A stretch of DNA of 64,000 bases from Pseudomonas brassicacearum subsp. brassicacearum (GTDB lineage: Bacteria > Pseudomonadota > Gammaproteobacteria > Pseudomonadales > Pseudomonadaceae). Shown here one piece after another: positions 50,573-59,262 of this stretch. Position 1 is the first letter of the stretch. Each line of letters starts with the position of its first letter. The notes under the pieces are model-generated. The model saw nothing but the letters and a program-made list of their open reading frames with translations, had not been told where the DNA came from and did not search any database. The DNA lies in NCBI RefSeq assembly GCF_008801605.1, contig NZ_VZPJ01000018.1, positions 50,019 to 114,018 on the forward strand. Reading direction: 5' to 3'. Position numbers and translations under genes: made by a program.

Positions 50573-52252
50573 TCAATAGATGTCGTGTTGGGTGTTGTAG
50601 ACGTTGAATTTCCCGGTCGGGGTGATCAGGCGCTTGTCCTTGATCACGTTCTTGACCTTGAGGGTCTTGTCGTCGATCACCACCAGCGCCGACTCGTCTT
50701 CCTGGCCACTCCAGACCGAGAACCAGACCTCGTCACCGGCCTTGTTGTATTCCGGTTGCACCACTCGCAGCGCGCCTTTCTTGATACCGGCGTACTCGGC
50801 AATCGGCAGCACGGTGTAGCCGGCGTCGAGCTTGTCGATGTCGAACACCGCTACCGACTGGCTGAGCTTGGCGTCGGGGCTGAGGGTGGTGTCGACATAC
50901 AGGTGACGGGACGCGGGGTGAGTCTTGATGAACAGCGAGCCGCCGCCCTGGCCCTGGAGCGTACTGACCTGTTTCCAGGCGTATTGCGGGTGATTGACCG
51001 GGTCGGTGCCGATCAGCGAAACCCCGGCATCGCCCAAGTGGCTGGTGGCCCAGACCGGTCCGTAGAGTGGGTGGTTGAAGTTGGCGCCGCGTCCCGGGTG
51101 CGGGGTCTTGCCAACGTCCACCAGGGCGGTGAGCTTGCGCTCCTTGGAGTCGATCACCGCGACCTTGTTGGAGTTGTTGGCGGCCGTCATGAAGTAGCGA
51201 TGGCTGCTGTCCCAACCGCCGTCATGCAGGAACGGCGCGGCGTCGATGCTGGTGATGGTGAGGTTCTTGATGTCCTGGTAATTGACCAGCATCACCTTGC
51301 CGGTTTCCTTGACGTTGACGATGAACTCCGGCCATTCGTGGGAGGCGATGATGGCCGCGACGCGAGGCTCGGGATGGTATTGCTGGGTGTCGACGGTCAT
51401 GCCGCGCGTCGAGACGATCTGCTTGGGCTCCAGGGTCTCGCCGTCCATGATGGTGAACTGCGGCGGCCAGTACGAGCCGGCGATGGTGTACTTGTCTTCG
51501 TAGCCTTTGAACTTGGAAGTCTCCACCGAGCGCGCTTCGATGCCCACCTTGATTTCCGCGACCTTGGTCGGCTCCTTCGGCCACAGGTCGATCATGTCGA
51601 TCTTGGCGTCCCGGCCGATCACCAGCAGGTAGCGGCCCGACGCCGAGATGCGTGAGATGTGCACCGCATAACCGGTGTCGATCAGCTTGACGATCTTCTT
51701 GCTGTCGCCGTCGATCAGGGCAATCTTGCCGTCGTCGCGCAGGGTCACCGAGAACAGGTTCTGCAGGTTGAGGGTGCTGATCTGCTTGGTCGGCCGGTCT
51801 TCGGGTTTGACCAGCAGTTTCCAGGTCTTGCGGGTTTCCGCCATGCCCCATTCCGGTGGGGTCGGTGGGGTGTGCTGGATGAACTTGGCCATCACCGTGA
51901 TCTGGTCTTTGGTCAAGGCATTGGACGTGCCCCAGTTCGGCATGCCGGCGGCCGAGCCGTAGGTGATCAGCGCCTCCAGGTAGGCCTGGCCGCGCGATTG
52001 GGTGATGTCGGGTGTCAGCGGCTTGCCGGTGGCGCCTTTGCGAAGCACACCGTGGCAACCGGCGCAGCGCTGGAAGTAGATTTCCTTGGCCGTGTCGAAG
52101 TCGGCCTGGCTCAGGTCGGGCGCACCTTCGGTCTTGACCACGCGGGGTTGTTCCGGCGCAGCGGTTTGGTCGGCGAAGGCGTGGGGGGCGGCCAGCGCTG
52201 TACACAGCGCCGTGACCCGCAGGGCCCACGATTTTTTGTGGCTGATCAGCAT
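50573..52252 (-). CDS. nirS: NirS, cytochrome cd1 nitrite reductase
   Basis: A 559-residue periplasmic enzyme reducing nitrite to NO. It has a signal peptide (to about residue 28), a heme c domain with C63-A-G-C66-H67 (AKEIYFQRCAGCHG) and a C-terminal eight-bladed heme d1 propeller (about 150-559) ending FNVYNTQHDIY. Length and end agree with P. aeruginosa NirS. The start at 52252 (MLISHKKSWALRVTALC) follows AGGAGAAA; the longer ORF runs into the promoter region. It is divergent from nirQ with one ANR/DNR box between. Confidence 0.97.
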   Translation of the reverse strand: MLISHKKSWALRVTALCTALAAPHAFADQTAAPEQPRVVKTEGAPDLSQADFDTAKEIYFQRCAGCHGVLRKGATGKPLTPDITQSRGQAYLEALITYGSAAGMPNWGTSNALTKDQITVMAKFIQHTPPTPPEWGMAETRKTWKLLVKPEDRPTKQISTLNLQNLFSVTLRDDGKIALIDGDSKKIVKLIDTGYAVHISRISASGRYLLVIGRDAKIDMIDLWPKEPTKVAEIKVGIEARSVETSKFKGYEDKYTIAGSYWPPQFTIMDGETLEPKQIVSTRGMTVDTQQYHPEPRVAAIIASHEWPEFIVNVKETGKVMLVNYQDIKNLTITSIDAAPFLHDGGWDSSHRYFMTAANNSNKVAVIDSKERKLTALVDVGKTPHPGRGANFNHPLYGPVWATSHLGDAGVSLIGTDPVNHPQYAWKQVSTLQGQGGGSLFIKTHPASRHLYVDTTLSPDAKLSQSVAVFDIDKLDAGYTVLPIAEYAGIKKGALRVVQPEYNKAGDEVWFSVWSGQEDESALVVIDDKTLKVKNVIKDKRLITPTGKFNVYNTQHDIY

Positions 52253-52354
52253 TCCATTTCTCCTCAGGCGTGACCCGCGCTGCGCTGTAATTGACGTTCG
52301 GCGCGCAGGTTCTTGGTGCGGTGCAAGGCTATGCCCAGGCCGGTGGTTAGCCGC

Positions 52355-52368
52355 TTGACGGCGATCAA
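52355..52368. promoter_or_regulatory. ANR/DNR (FNR-type) box between nirS and nirQ
   Basis: TTGAC-GGCG-ATCAA differs at one base from TTGAT-N4-ATCAA. It is about 100 bp from the nirS start and 90 bp from nirQ. In P. aeruginosa this spacer also has a single such box serving both genes. Confidence 0.85.
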
Positions 52369-52450
52369 GTTTGCCGGCCGCAGCCCTTGCCAGGTTGTCG
52401 CAGGGCACCGTAGCGTGGCCTGCAATCGTGTTGTCTGATCAGGCCTTGCC

Positions 52451-53254
52451 ATGAACGCTATCCACACTTTGCAGCACCCCGATGAACCCTTTTATCAACC
52501 CCAGGACAACGAGCAGGCGATGTTCGAACAGGCCTGGCATCACGGCATGCCGGTACTGATCAAAGGCCCGACCGGCTGCGGCAAGACCCGTTTCGTCCAA
52601 CACATGGCCCACCGCCTGAAACTGCCGCTGTACACCGTGGCCTGCCACGATGACTTGAGCGCGGCCGACCTGGTGGGCCGTCACCTGATCGGCGCCCAGG
52701 GCACCTGGTGGCAGGACGGGCCCTTGACCCGGGCGGTGCGCGAGGGTGGCATCTGTTATCTGGATGAGGTGGTCGAAGCGCGCCAGGACACGGCCGTGGT
52801 GTTGCACCCGCTGGCCGATGATCGTCGGCAGTTGTACCTGGAACGCACCGGCGAAGTGCTGCAGGCGCCGCCGTCCTTCATGTTGGTGGTGTCGTACAAC
52901 CCCGGTTACCAGAACCTGCTCAAAGGCATGAAGCCCAGCACCCGCCAGCGTTTCGTGGCGATGCGCTTTGGCTATCCAGCCGTGGCCGATGAAGAGCGCA
53001 TCGTCGCCCGCGAGGCGGGGGTCGATCTGGCCCTGGCGGCCCAGGTGGTGCGATTGGGGCAGGCGCTGCGCCGGCTCGATCAGCATGACTTGGAGGAAGT
53101 TGCCTCCACGCGCCTGTTGATTTTTGCCGCGCGCATGATCGGCTCTGGGATGGACCCGCGCCAAGCCTGCCTGGCGTGCCTGGCCGAGCCATTGAGTGAC
53201 GACCCGCAGACCGTCGCCGCGCTGATGGATGTGGTCGATGTCCACTTTGGCTGA
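52451..53254 (+). CDS. nirQ: NirQ, MoxR-type AAA+ ATPase for denitrification enzymes
   Basis: A 267-residue AAA+ protein: Walker A GPTGCGKT (39-46), Walker B ICYLDEV, and sensor segment VVSYNPGYQNLLKGMKPSTRQRFVAM. NirQ/NorQ proteins work with the vWA protein NorD to activate NO and nitrite reductases, probably in metal insertion. Its 3' end overlaps norE. Confidence 0.94.
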   Translation: MNAIHTLQHPDEPFYQPQDNEQAMFEQAWHHGMPVLIKGPTGCGKTRFVQHMAHRLKLPLYTVACHDDLSAADLVGRHLIGAQGTWWQDGPLTRAVREGGICYLDEVVEARQDTAVVLHPLADDRRQLYLERTGEVLQAPPSFMLVVSYNPGYQNLLKGMKPSTRQRFVAMRFGYPAVADEERIVAREAGVDLALAAQVVRLGQALRRLDQHDLEEVASTRLLIFAARMIGSGMDPRQACLACLAEPLSDDPQTVAALMDVVDVHFG

Positions 53255-53822
53255 AGCGGTTGCCGTGCCCCGGCGTTTGCCCGGGGACCTGGCGATGTGG
53301 TTTTTCATCCTCGCCGAGTTGTCGGTGTTCGCGTTGTTGATCCTGACGTTCACCGTCGCCCAGGCGTTGTACCCGCAGACTTTCAGCGAAGGCCGGCAAT
53401 TGCTGGACCGCTCCACGGGCCTGGCGATGACCCTCAGCCTGCTGACCGCTGGCCTGTTTGCCGCATTGGCCCAGGAGCAAGTCAGGCAGGACCGGCCGCG
53501 TCGAGCCGCGTCGTTGTTGAGTGTGGCGTTGTTGCTTGCCTGCGGTTATGTGGGGATCAAGCTCACGGAGTACGCCCATCTGTTGGCGAACGGTCTGGGG
53601 ATGGAGCACAACACGTTCTTCACCTTGTACTGGATCCTTACCGCGTTCCACTTCCTGCATGTGCTGTTGGGCATGGTGATCCTCGCCTGGCTGGCCGAGG
53701 GTTGTCGGCGACGTCGTTATGGATCGCAGCGCAACAGTGGGCTGGAATCCGGCGTGCTGTATTGGCACATGGTCGATCTGGTCTGGGTGCTGCTGTTCCC
53801 GGTTGTCTACATCCTTGATTGA
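53238..53822 (+). CDS. norE: NorE (NirO), cytochrome c oxidase subunit III-like protein
   Basis: A 194-residue protein with five TM segments and COX3 signatures (WFFILAELSVFALLILTFTVA, FTLYWILTAFHFLHVLLGMVIL, VLYWHMVDLVWVLLFPVVYIL). NorE is an accessory subunit affecting NO reductase expression and function. I use the ATG at 53238 (MSTLAEAVAV); an ATG three codons earlier is possible. Its start lies within nirQ. Confidence 0.88.
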   Translation: MSTLAEAVAVPRRLPGDLAMWFFILAELSVFALLILTFTVAQALYPQTFSEGRQLLDRSTGLAMTLSLLTAGLFAALAQEQVRQDRPRRAASLLSVALLLACGYVGIKLTEYAHLLANGLGMEHNTFFTLYWILTAFHFLHVLLGMVILAWLAEGCRRRRYGSQRNSGLESGVLYWHMVDLVWVLLFPVVYILD

Positions 53823-53834
53823 GCGGAGGTGCTC

Positions 53835-54092
53835 ATGTCGGCTTCCCGTGTCTTGATCGCTTGCTGGATGACGCTGGCCGTGCTGAGCACCGGCACCGTT
53901 GCCCTGGGCCAGGTCGCGGCTACCTGGCTGGTGTCCATCGCCATCCTGGTGATCGCGGTGACCAAGGCCTGGCTGATCGCCGACGGCTTCATGGAGCTGC
54001 GCCATGCGCCGCGATTGTGGCGGCGGTTGGTGTTGAGCTGGGCGGCGCTGCTGGCGACGGTGATCGGGCTCGTCATTTCATTCACGATCTGA
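53835..54092 (+). CDS. norF: NorF (NirP), small membrane protein of NO reductase cluster
   Basis: An 85-residue protein with three predicted TM segments (VLIACWMTLAVLSTGTVALG, TWLVSIAILVIAVTKAWLIADGF, LSWAALLATVIGLVISF). It is of the cytochrome c oxidase subunit IV-like/NorF type. The start is at 53835 after GGAGG with 5-nt spacing; a GTG two codons earlier overlaps the SD and is unlikely. It ends before a strong hairpin. Confidence 0.85.
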   Translation: MSASRVLIACWMTLAVLSTGTVALGQVAATWLVSIAILVIAVTKAWLIADGFMELRHAPRLWRRLVLSWAALLATVIGLVISFTI

Positions 54093-54110
54093 CCCTGCAA
54101 ACACAAAACC

Positions 54111-54141
54111 CTGTGGCGAGGGGATAAATCCCCTCGCCACA
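54111..54141. repeat. Perfect hairpin between norF and norC
   Basis: Arms GTGGCGAGGGGAT / ATCCCCTCGCCAC around AA. It is a short form of the GGCGAGGGGA repeat and could act as terminator or mRNA 3' stabiliser between the nirQ-norEF and norCBD transcripts. Confidence 0.75.
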
Positions 54142-54199
54142 AAAGCTCATCTGCCTTTCGGGCTGTGTTGGAACAACCCACCAAAACCATCGGAGATTC

Positions 54200-54213
54200 T
54201 TGATCGCCATCAA
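54200..54213. promoter_or_regulatory. ANR/DNR box upstream of norCBD
   Basis: TTGAT-CGCC-ATCAA is a perfect FNR-type box 58 bp before the norC start. This fits DNR activation of norCB in response to NO. Confidence 0.93.
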
Positions 54214-54270
54214 GCGGTTTCCGACCCCGCGCTTCCTAGAATGAACACGCCAAGCAATGAGGAAGTGACC

Positions 54271-54711
54271 ATGTCAGATACCTTCACCAAAGGCATGGCC
54301 AGGAATATTTATTTCGGGGGAAGCATCTTCTTCTTCCTGATATTCCTGGCCCTGACCTACCACACGGAACAGACCTTTCCAGAACGCAGCAACCAGGCGC
54401 AATTGACGGAATCGGTGATACGCGGCAAAGGCGTCTGGGAGCGCAACAACTGCATCGGCTGCCATACCCTGCTGGGCGAGGGCGCGTACTTTGCGCCGGA
54501 GCTGGGCAACGTGGTCAACCGTCGCGGCGGCGATGAAGCCTTCAAGCCGTTCCTGCAGGCCTGGATGAAAATGCAGCCGCTGAACGTTCCGGGTCGTCGG
54601 GCCATGCCGCAGTTCAACCTGAGCGAGCAGGAAGTCGACGACATCGCCGAGTTCCTCAAATGGAGCTCGAAAATCAATACCAATGGCTGGCCGCCAAACA
54701 AGGAGGGCTGA
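54271..54711 (+). CDS. norC: NorC, NO reductase cytochrome c subunit
   Basis: A 146-residue membrane-anchored cytochrome c. An N-terminal TM helix (NIYFGGSIFFFLIFLALTYHT) precedes the heme site C61-I-G-C64-H65 and an axial Met in RRAMPQFN. It passes electrons to NorB. The ATG at 54271 (MSDTFTKGMARN) gives the standard length and follows GAGGAAG; an ATG at 54241 overlaps regulatory sequence. Confidence 0.95.
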   Translation: MSDTFTKGMARNIYFGGSIFFFLIFLALTYHTEQTFPERSNQAQLTESVIRGKGVWERNNCIGCHTLLGEGAYFAPELGNVVNRRGGDEAFKPFLQAWMKMQPLNVPGRRAMPQFNLSEQEVDDIAEFLKWSSKINTNGWPPNKEG

Positions 54712-54714
54712 GAG

Positions 54715-56142
54715 ATGAGCATGGCTAATCCGCATCTGAAATTCGCCTCGCAGGCCGTCGCCAAACCCTACTTCGTGTTCGCCCTGATGCTGTTCCTGGG
54801 GCAAGTGTTGTTCGGTTTGATCATGGGCCTGCAATACGTGGTCGGCGACTTCCTGTTCCCGCTGATCCCTTTCAACGTGGCCCGCATGGTCCACACCAAC
54901 CTGCTGATCGTCTGGCTGCTGTTCGGCTTCATGGGCGCGGCGTATTACCTGATACCGGAGGAGGCCGACCGCGAACTGCACAGCCCGAAACTGGCGCTCG
55001 TGCTGTTCTGGGTGTTCGCCGCCGCAGGTGTGGCGACGATCCTGGGCTACCTCTCGGTGCCTTATGCGACGCTGGCGAAATTCACCGGCAACGACTTGCT
55101 GCCGACCATGGGCCGCGAGTTCCTCGAGCAGCCGACCATCACCAAGATGGGCATCGTGGTGGTGTGCCTGGGGTTCCTCTACAACATCGGCATGACCCTG
55201 CTCAAAGGTCGCAAGACCACGGTCAGCATGGTGATGATGACCGGGCTGATCGGCCTGGCGGTGTTCTTCCTGTTCTCTTTCTACAACCCCTCGAACCTCG
55301 CCCGCGACAAATTCTACTGGTGGTGGGTGGTACATCTTTGGGTCGAAGGCGTCTGGGAACTGATCATGGGTTCGATGCTTGCCTTCGTCCTGATCAAGAT
55401 CACCGGTGTGGACCGCGAAGTGGTCGAGAAGTGGCTCTACGTGATTATCGCCATGGCGTTGATCACCGGGATCATTGGCACCGGCCACCACTTCTTCTGG
55501 ATCGGCGCGCCTGAGGTCTGGTTGTGGGTAGGCTCGATCTTCTCGGCGATGGAGCCGCTACCGTTCCTGGCCATGGTGGTCTTCGCCTTCAGCATGGTGA
55601 AAAACCGTCGTCGGCAACACCCGAACCGCGCCGCCACGTTGTGGGCCAAGGGCACCACGGTCACCGCGTTCTTCGGCGCAGGTGTCTGGGGTTTCCTGCA
55701 CACCCTGGCACCGGTCAACTACTACACCCACGGTTCGCAACTGACCGCGGCCCACGGTCACCTGGCCTTCTACGGTGCCTACGCAATGATCGTGATGACG
55801 CTGATCAGCTACGCCATGCCACGCTTGCGGGGCTTGGGTGAAGCGGCGGACGAGCGTTCGCAGCGCCTGGAGATCTGGGGCTTCTGGTTGATGACCTTGT
55901 CGATGGTGATGATCACCTTGTTCCTCACCGCAGCCGGCGTGGTCCAGGTGTGGTTGCAACGCTGGATGACGGATGGCAGTGCCTTGCCATTCATGGCCAC
56001 GATGGATCATTTGAAGCCGCTGTTCTGGGCGCGACTGGTCAGCGGCGTCGGGTTCCTGGCCGGGTTGCTCTGCTACCTGTTCAGCTTCCGTCAACGTGGC
56101 CGTGCGGCCCTGCGCGCACCGGCGGCGGTGGTGCCTTCGTAA
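54715..56142 (+). CDS. norB: NorB, NO reductase large subunit
   Basis: A 475-residue heme-copper oxidase-family protein with 12 TM helices that reduces 2 NO to N2O at a heme b3/FeB site. Conserved histidines are seen in RMVHTNLLIVWLL (heme b), HLWVEGVWE and GTGHHFFWIG (FeB, with the Glu of LWVEGVWELI) and TAAHGHLAFYGAY (heme ligands). The start at 54715 follows GGAGGG, 3 bp after norC. Confidence 0.96.
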   Translation: MSMANPHLKFASQAVAKPYFVFALMLFLGQVLFGLIMGLQYVVGDFLFPLIPFNVARMVHTNLLIVWLLFGFMGAAYYLIPEEADRELHSPKLALVLFWVFAAAGVATILGYLSVPYATLAKFTGNDLLPTMGREFLEQPTITKMGIVVVCLGFLYNIGMTLLKGRKTTVSMVMMTGLIGLAVFFLFSFYNPSNLARDKFYWWWVVHLWVEGVWELIMGSMLAFVLIKITGVDREVVEKWLYVIIAMALITGIIGTGHHFFWIGAPEVWLWVGSIFSAMEPLPFLAMVVFAFSMVKNRRRQHPNRAATLWAKGTTVTAFFGAGVWGFLHTLAPVNYYTHGSQLTAAHGHLAFYGAYAMIVMTLISYAMPRLRGLGEAADERSQRLEIWGFWLMTLSMVMITLFLTAAGVVQVWLQRWMTDGSALPFMATMDHLKPLFWARLVSGVGFLAGLLCYLFSFRQRGRAALRAPAAVVPS

Positions 56143-56170
56143 GTCATCACAACTACTGAGCCGGACTTAT

Positions 56171-56293
56171 TTGTGATGAGAGGATTTATGTGGGAGCAAG
56201 GCTTGCCCGCGATGGGGGCGATGCGATCTTTCAGAGATCAAGGCACCTGTTTCGCGAGCAAGCTTTGCTCCCACATGAATCCCCTCGCCACAA
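56171..56293. repeat. REP pair with extended arms between norB and norD
   Basis: A REP doublet flanked by GATGAGAGGATTTATGTGGG and ATGAATCCCCTCGCCAC. The extended-arm architecture matches the one between nirC and nirM. Confidence 0.85.
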
Positions 56294-56319
56294 TGGGTTC
56301 GGCTTAAGAGGAGATAACC

Positions 56320-58158
56320 ATGGCATTCACCCTCGAGCTGGAAGAATGGGTCGGCAGTGTCTGGCACCGTTTCATCACCCGTCGGGCCAGTGTAGATTTT
56401 CCTGAGGCCCGGGTCGAACTGGTCCCCCGGCAACGCTCGTTGCAGGTGCTGTTTCGCGCCACCGGCGGTGCGCCTCACCTGGGGGTGGAAGCGGTCAGCG
56501 ACCGCGATTTGCTGCTGCGTCGCAACCTGTTGCAGCAGATCGCCGGCACCTGCAAGCAAGTGCCCCTGGCCTGTTGTGACGGCGATAACTTGCGGCTGCC
56601 GGCGAGCCTTGCGGCGTTTCCCGATGTCGGGCTCAACGAAGAGCTGTATCGCTGGCTCGCGCTGTTGGCCGCGCAGTCGGGGCCGATGAAGCACTGGGGC
56701 AGGGACAATCAGTGCTGGACCCTGGCGGTGTTGAAGCGCTACCCGGCGCTGCGCCCTCGCTACCGGCGACTGGTGGACGCGCACCTGTCCCTGCGCCCCG
56801 ATCCGGCCACGCTCAACCCGGCCGAAGCCGCCCTGGAGCGGGCGTTGTGCCAAGCCTTGCGCGAACCGGGCAGTGTCAAACATTTTCCACGCAGCGAGCG
56901 GGCGGCCTGGCCGTTGCCGCTGTGGCTATACCCACCCCAACACCTGGCCAATCCCCAGGCCGCCAACCTTGAGGAGTCCGAGCAATACCTGGCCACACCC
57001 CCCGGTGAACAGCAGGGCGGGCGCAAGCGCGCCGAGCGAATCGACGACGCCACCCGTGACGGTGGGCTGCTGATCGTGCGCCTGGAAAACCTGTTCAGTT
57101 GGACCGAACACGTGGACCTGGATCGCTGGGCGGATGACAGCGAAGACCCGGACGCTGCCCGCGTCGCCGAGGATCTGGATCAGTTGACCCTATCGCGCAC
57201 CCGCTTGCGCAAGGGCGGTGGTTTGAAACTGCACCTGGACCTGCCTCCGGCCGATGTAGATGACATCCCGTTGGGCGCAGGCATCCTGTTGCCGGAATGG
57301 GATTACCGCAAACAACGACTGCAGGACGACTTCGTCAGCCTGCAAACCTTCACCCCTCGCGATTGCCAGCCCCAGCCGTTGCCCGCACGCCTGCGAAGCT
57401 CGGCCCAGCGTTTGCGTCGCCAGTTCGAACACTTGCGCAACGATCGTCAATGGTTGCGCCAGCAAACCCAAGGCTCGGAACTGGACCTGCAAGCCTGGCT
57501 GGACTTTCATGTCGAGCGCCAGCACGGCCAGTGCAGCGAACGCGGACTGTTCATGGACCAGCGCCAGACTCGCCGCGACCTGGCCTGCCTGCTGCTGGCC
57601 GATTTGTCGATGTCCACCGATGCCCACCTCAACGACGAGCACCGGGTGATCGACGTGATCCGTGACAGCCTGTTGCTGTTCGGCGAAACCCTGTCGGTGC
57701 TGGGGGATGATTTCGCCTTGTACGGGTTCTCTTCCTTGCGCCGCCAGCAGGTGCGCATGCATGAACTCAAGGCCTTCAACCAGCGCTACGACGATCACAC
57801 CCGCGGACGGATCCAGGGCCTCAAGCCCGGTTACTACACGCGCATGGGCGCGGCGATCCGCCAGGCCACGCAACGGTTGGCGGGCTGCAAGCGGCGGCGC
57901 AAATTGTTGTTGCTACTCAGTGACGGCAAACCCAATGACCTGGACCTGTACGAAGGACGCTACGGTGTGGAAGACACCCGCCAGGCAGTGCTGGAAGCCC
58001 GGCGCCAAGGGCTGACGCCGTTCTGCATTACCATCGATCGCGAAGCGGGGGATTACCTGCCGTACATGTTCGGGGCCAACGGCTACACCTTGATTCGCCA
58101 GCCCGAGCAACTGCCGCTGCGTTTACCGCAGTTGTACCGGCAATTGACTCAGGATTGA
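56320..58158 (+). CDS. norD: NorD, von Willebrand factor A domain protein for NO reductase activation
   Basis: A 612-residue cytoplasmic protein. The long N-terminal part (about 1-400) lacks a named domain, and the C-terminal vWA domain (about 415-605) has the MIDAS DLSMS (LLADLSMSTDA) and KLLLLLSDGKPNDLDLYEGRYG. NorD pairs with NirQ in the MoxR-vWA system that activates NorBC. The start follows AGAGGAGATAACC. It converges on dnrP. Confidence 0.93.
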   Translation: MAFTLELEEWVGSVWHRFITRRASVDFPEARVELVPRQRSLQVLFRATGGAPHLGVEAVSDRDLLLRRNLLQQIAGTCKQVPLACCDGDNLRLPASLAAFPDVGLNEELYRWLALLAAQSGPMKHWGRDNQCWTLAVLKRYPALRPRYRRLVDAHLSLRPDPATLNPAEAALERALCQALREPGSVKHFPRSERAAWPLPLWLYPPQHLANPQAANLEESEQYLATPPGEQQGGRKRAERIDDATRDGGLLIVRLENLFSWTEHVDLDRWADDSEDPDAARVAEDLDQLTLSRTRLRKGGGLKLHLDLPPADVDDIPLGAGILLPEWDYRKQRLQDDFVSLQTFTPRDCQPQPLPARLRSSAQRLRRQFEHLRNDRQWLRQQTQGSELDLQAWLDFHVERQHGQCSERGLFMDQRQTRRDLACLLLADLSMSTDAHLNDEHRVIDVIRDSLLLFGETLSVLGDDFALYGFSSLRRQQVRMHELKAFNQRYDDHTRGRIQGLKPGYYTRMGAAIRQATQRLAGCKRRRKLLLLLSDGKPNDLDLYEGRYGVEDTRQAVLEARRQGLTPFCITIDREAGDYLPYMFGANGYTLIRQPEQLPLRLPQLYRQLTQD

Positions 58159-58162
58159 GGGT

Positions 58163-58363
58163 TCAGACGATGTCGCGGGGCAGCCAGAAGAACATGACGA
58201 TGCAGAAGATCGTCAAGCCGACACAGAACCAGGTGAAGCGCCGCAACCGGCGCTCGCTGGCCTTTGCGGCCTCGACTGGCAGGGGCATGCCGCACTGGCG
58301 ACATTCGGTTTCGTGTATCGGGTTGGCTTGTTGGCAATACAGGCAAGTGGGCTGTGTAGTCAT
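58163..58363 (-). CDS. dnrP: DnrP, small zinc-ribbon membrane protein
   Basis: A 66-residue protein. A zinc ribbon (C7-LY-C10 ... C21-RQ-C24) precedes a basic linker and one C-terminal TM helix (FTWFCVGLTIFCIVMFFWL). Its start overlaps the dnr stop by 4 bp, so the two are co-translated. DnrP occurs next to Dnr in denitrifying pseudomonads; its function is not established. Confidence 0.88.
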   Translation of the reverse strand: MTTQPTCLYCQQANPIHETECRQCGMPLPVEAAKASERRLRRFTWFCVGLTIFCIVMFFWLPRDIV

Positions 58364-59043
58364 TCGAACTGTTCCAGGCGCAGGCGATCGAGAATGGCGA
58401 TCTGGCGACCGTCCTGGGTGATGATTTTTTCATCGATCAGGCGCCGGATGATCCGCGAGAAGGTTTCCGGCTGGATCGACAAGTGCCCGGCGATCAACTG
58501 CTTGGCCATCGGCAATTCGAACTGGCTGTCCACGGTTTGCAGGCGCACCAGTTGCGTCAGCAGGTAGCGCACCACGCGGTGGGTGGCGTTCTTCAGCGAC
58601 AGGGTTTCAATCTCGTTGACCCGTTGGTGCAGGCGCACGCAGAGCTTGCCGAGCAAGGCGAAGGTCAGCCGGCTGTTGCTTTGCAGCAGACGCATGTAAG
58701 TGGCGTTGGACAGCCGGTACACCTGGGTCGGGCCGACGGCTTCGGCGGACGCGACGTAGTTGGGGGTGTCCATCAGCATCATGGCTTCAGCGAAAGTCTG
58801 GCGCTCGCCGATCACCTCGAAGACCTTTTCCTGGCCATCCGGGGTCAGCCGGTAGATTTTCACCGCGCCGGAAATCACGAAGTAAAACGCCTGCGCCGGC
58901 TCTCCCTGGCGAAACAGCGGATCGCCCCTGTCGATGTTCAGCAATTGGCTGTTGCTCATCAATTCGTTGAGCTCTTCTTCGTTCAAAGGCTCGAACAGGT
59001 GATGGCTGCGCAGAATCTGGTGATGGACGCGGTGGAGCACCAT
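58360..59043 (-). CDS. dnr: Dnr, NO-responsive Crp/Fnr-family regulator
   Basis: A 227-residue Crp/Fnr protein. The N-terminal cyclic-nucleotide-like beta-roll (about 20-140; PLFRQGEPAQAFYFVISGAVKIYRL) has no Fnr-type cysteine cluster. The C-terminal helix-turn-helix (KQLIAGHLSIQPETFSRIIRRLIDEKII) has recognition helix residues E-x-x-SR for TTGAT sites. Dnr senses NO via heme and activates nir and nor promoters. The start at 59043 gives the family length. Upstream there is a sigma-54 promoter with three NorR-type sites, and no clear ANR box. Confidence 0.94.
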   Translation of the reverse strand: MVLHRVHHQILRSHHLFEPLNEEELNELMSNSQLLNIDRGDPLFRQGEPAQAFYFVISGAVKIYRLTPDGQEKVFEVIGERQTFAEAMMLMDTPNYVASAEAVGPTQVYRLSNATYMRLLQSNSRLTFALLGKLCVRLHQRVNEIETLSLKNATHRVVRYLLTQLVRLQTVDSQFELPMAKQLIAGHLSIQPETFSRIIRRLIDEKIITQDGRQIAILDRLRLEQFE

Positions 59044-59081
59044 GGCATGGAATCCTTGTAATAGCGAAAAGGTGATCGGGG

Positions 59082-59171
59082 TCAGACCAGGCTCAGGGAC
59101 AGGCCGCTGGCCAGCGCCACGACGCAGGAGAGCAAGACGAACCAGGTAAGCGGCAGAACGACGGATTTCAT
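59082..59171 (-). CDS. Putative 29-residue membrane microprotein
   Basis: A short ORF starting MKSVVLPLTWFVLLSCVVALASG, essentially one hydrophobic helix with a basic N-terminus. It lies 38 bp upstream of dnr on the same strand and about 25 nt downstream of the expected start site of the candidate sigma-54 promoter at 59207-59222. A GGGG stretch precedes the ATG but the ribosome binding site is weak. It could be a true small protein or a leader peptide. No family recognised. Confidence 0.45.
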   Translation of the reverse strand: MKSVVLPLTWFVLLSCVVALASGLSLSLV

Positions 59172-59206
59172 GGATGACCCCGACAAGAAAGGTGATGCCG
59201 TGCCTG

Positions 59207-59222
59207 AGCAAGAGACGGGCCA
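59207..59222 (-). promoter_or_regulatory. Candidate sigma-54 promoter of dnr
   Basis: Minus-strand TGGCCCGTCTCTTGCT differs from TGGCAC-N5-TTGCW at one base and has the GG-N10-GC spacing. It lies about 165 bp upstream of dnr and 36 bp upstream of the 29-codon ORF, and 41 bp downstream of a triplet of NorR-type sites. Confidence 0.7.
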
Positions 59223-59262
59223 TGCCTGCGGGCGTTGATTCGTGGGGTGTTGGGGATGAGAT

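Noticed and set aside
50563..50576. TTGATGGGGCTCAA as an ANR/DNR box for nirM
   Set aside because: It overlaps the nirS stop codon and lies only about 15-28 bp from the nirM start, so a start site at the usual distance would fall inside nirM. Better explained by chance.
59181..59206. AGGCACGGCATCACC on the minus strand as a second sigma-54 promoter for dnr
   Set aside because: It lacks the invariant GC of the -12 element at the right spacing; the site at 59207-59222 is much better.
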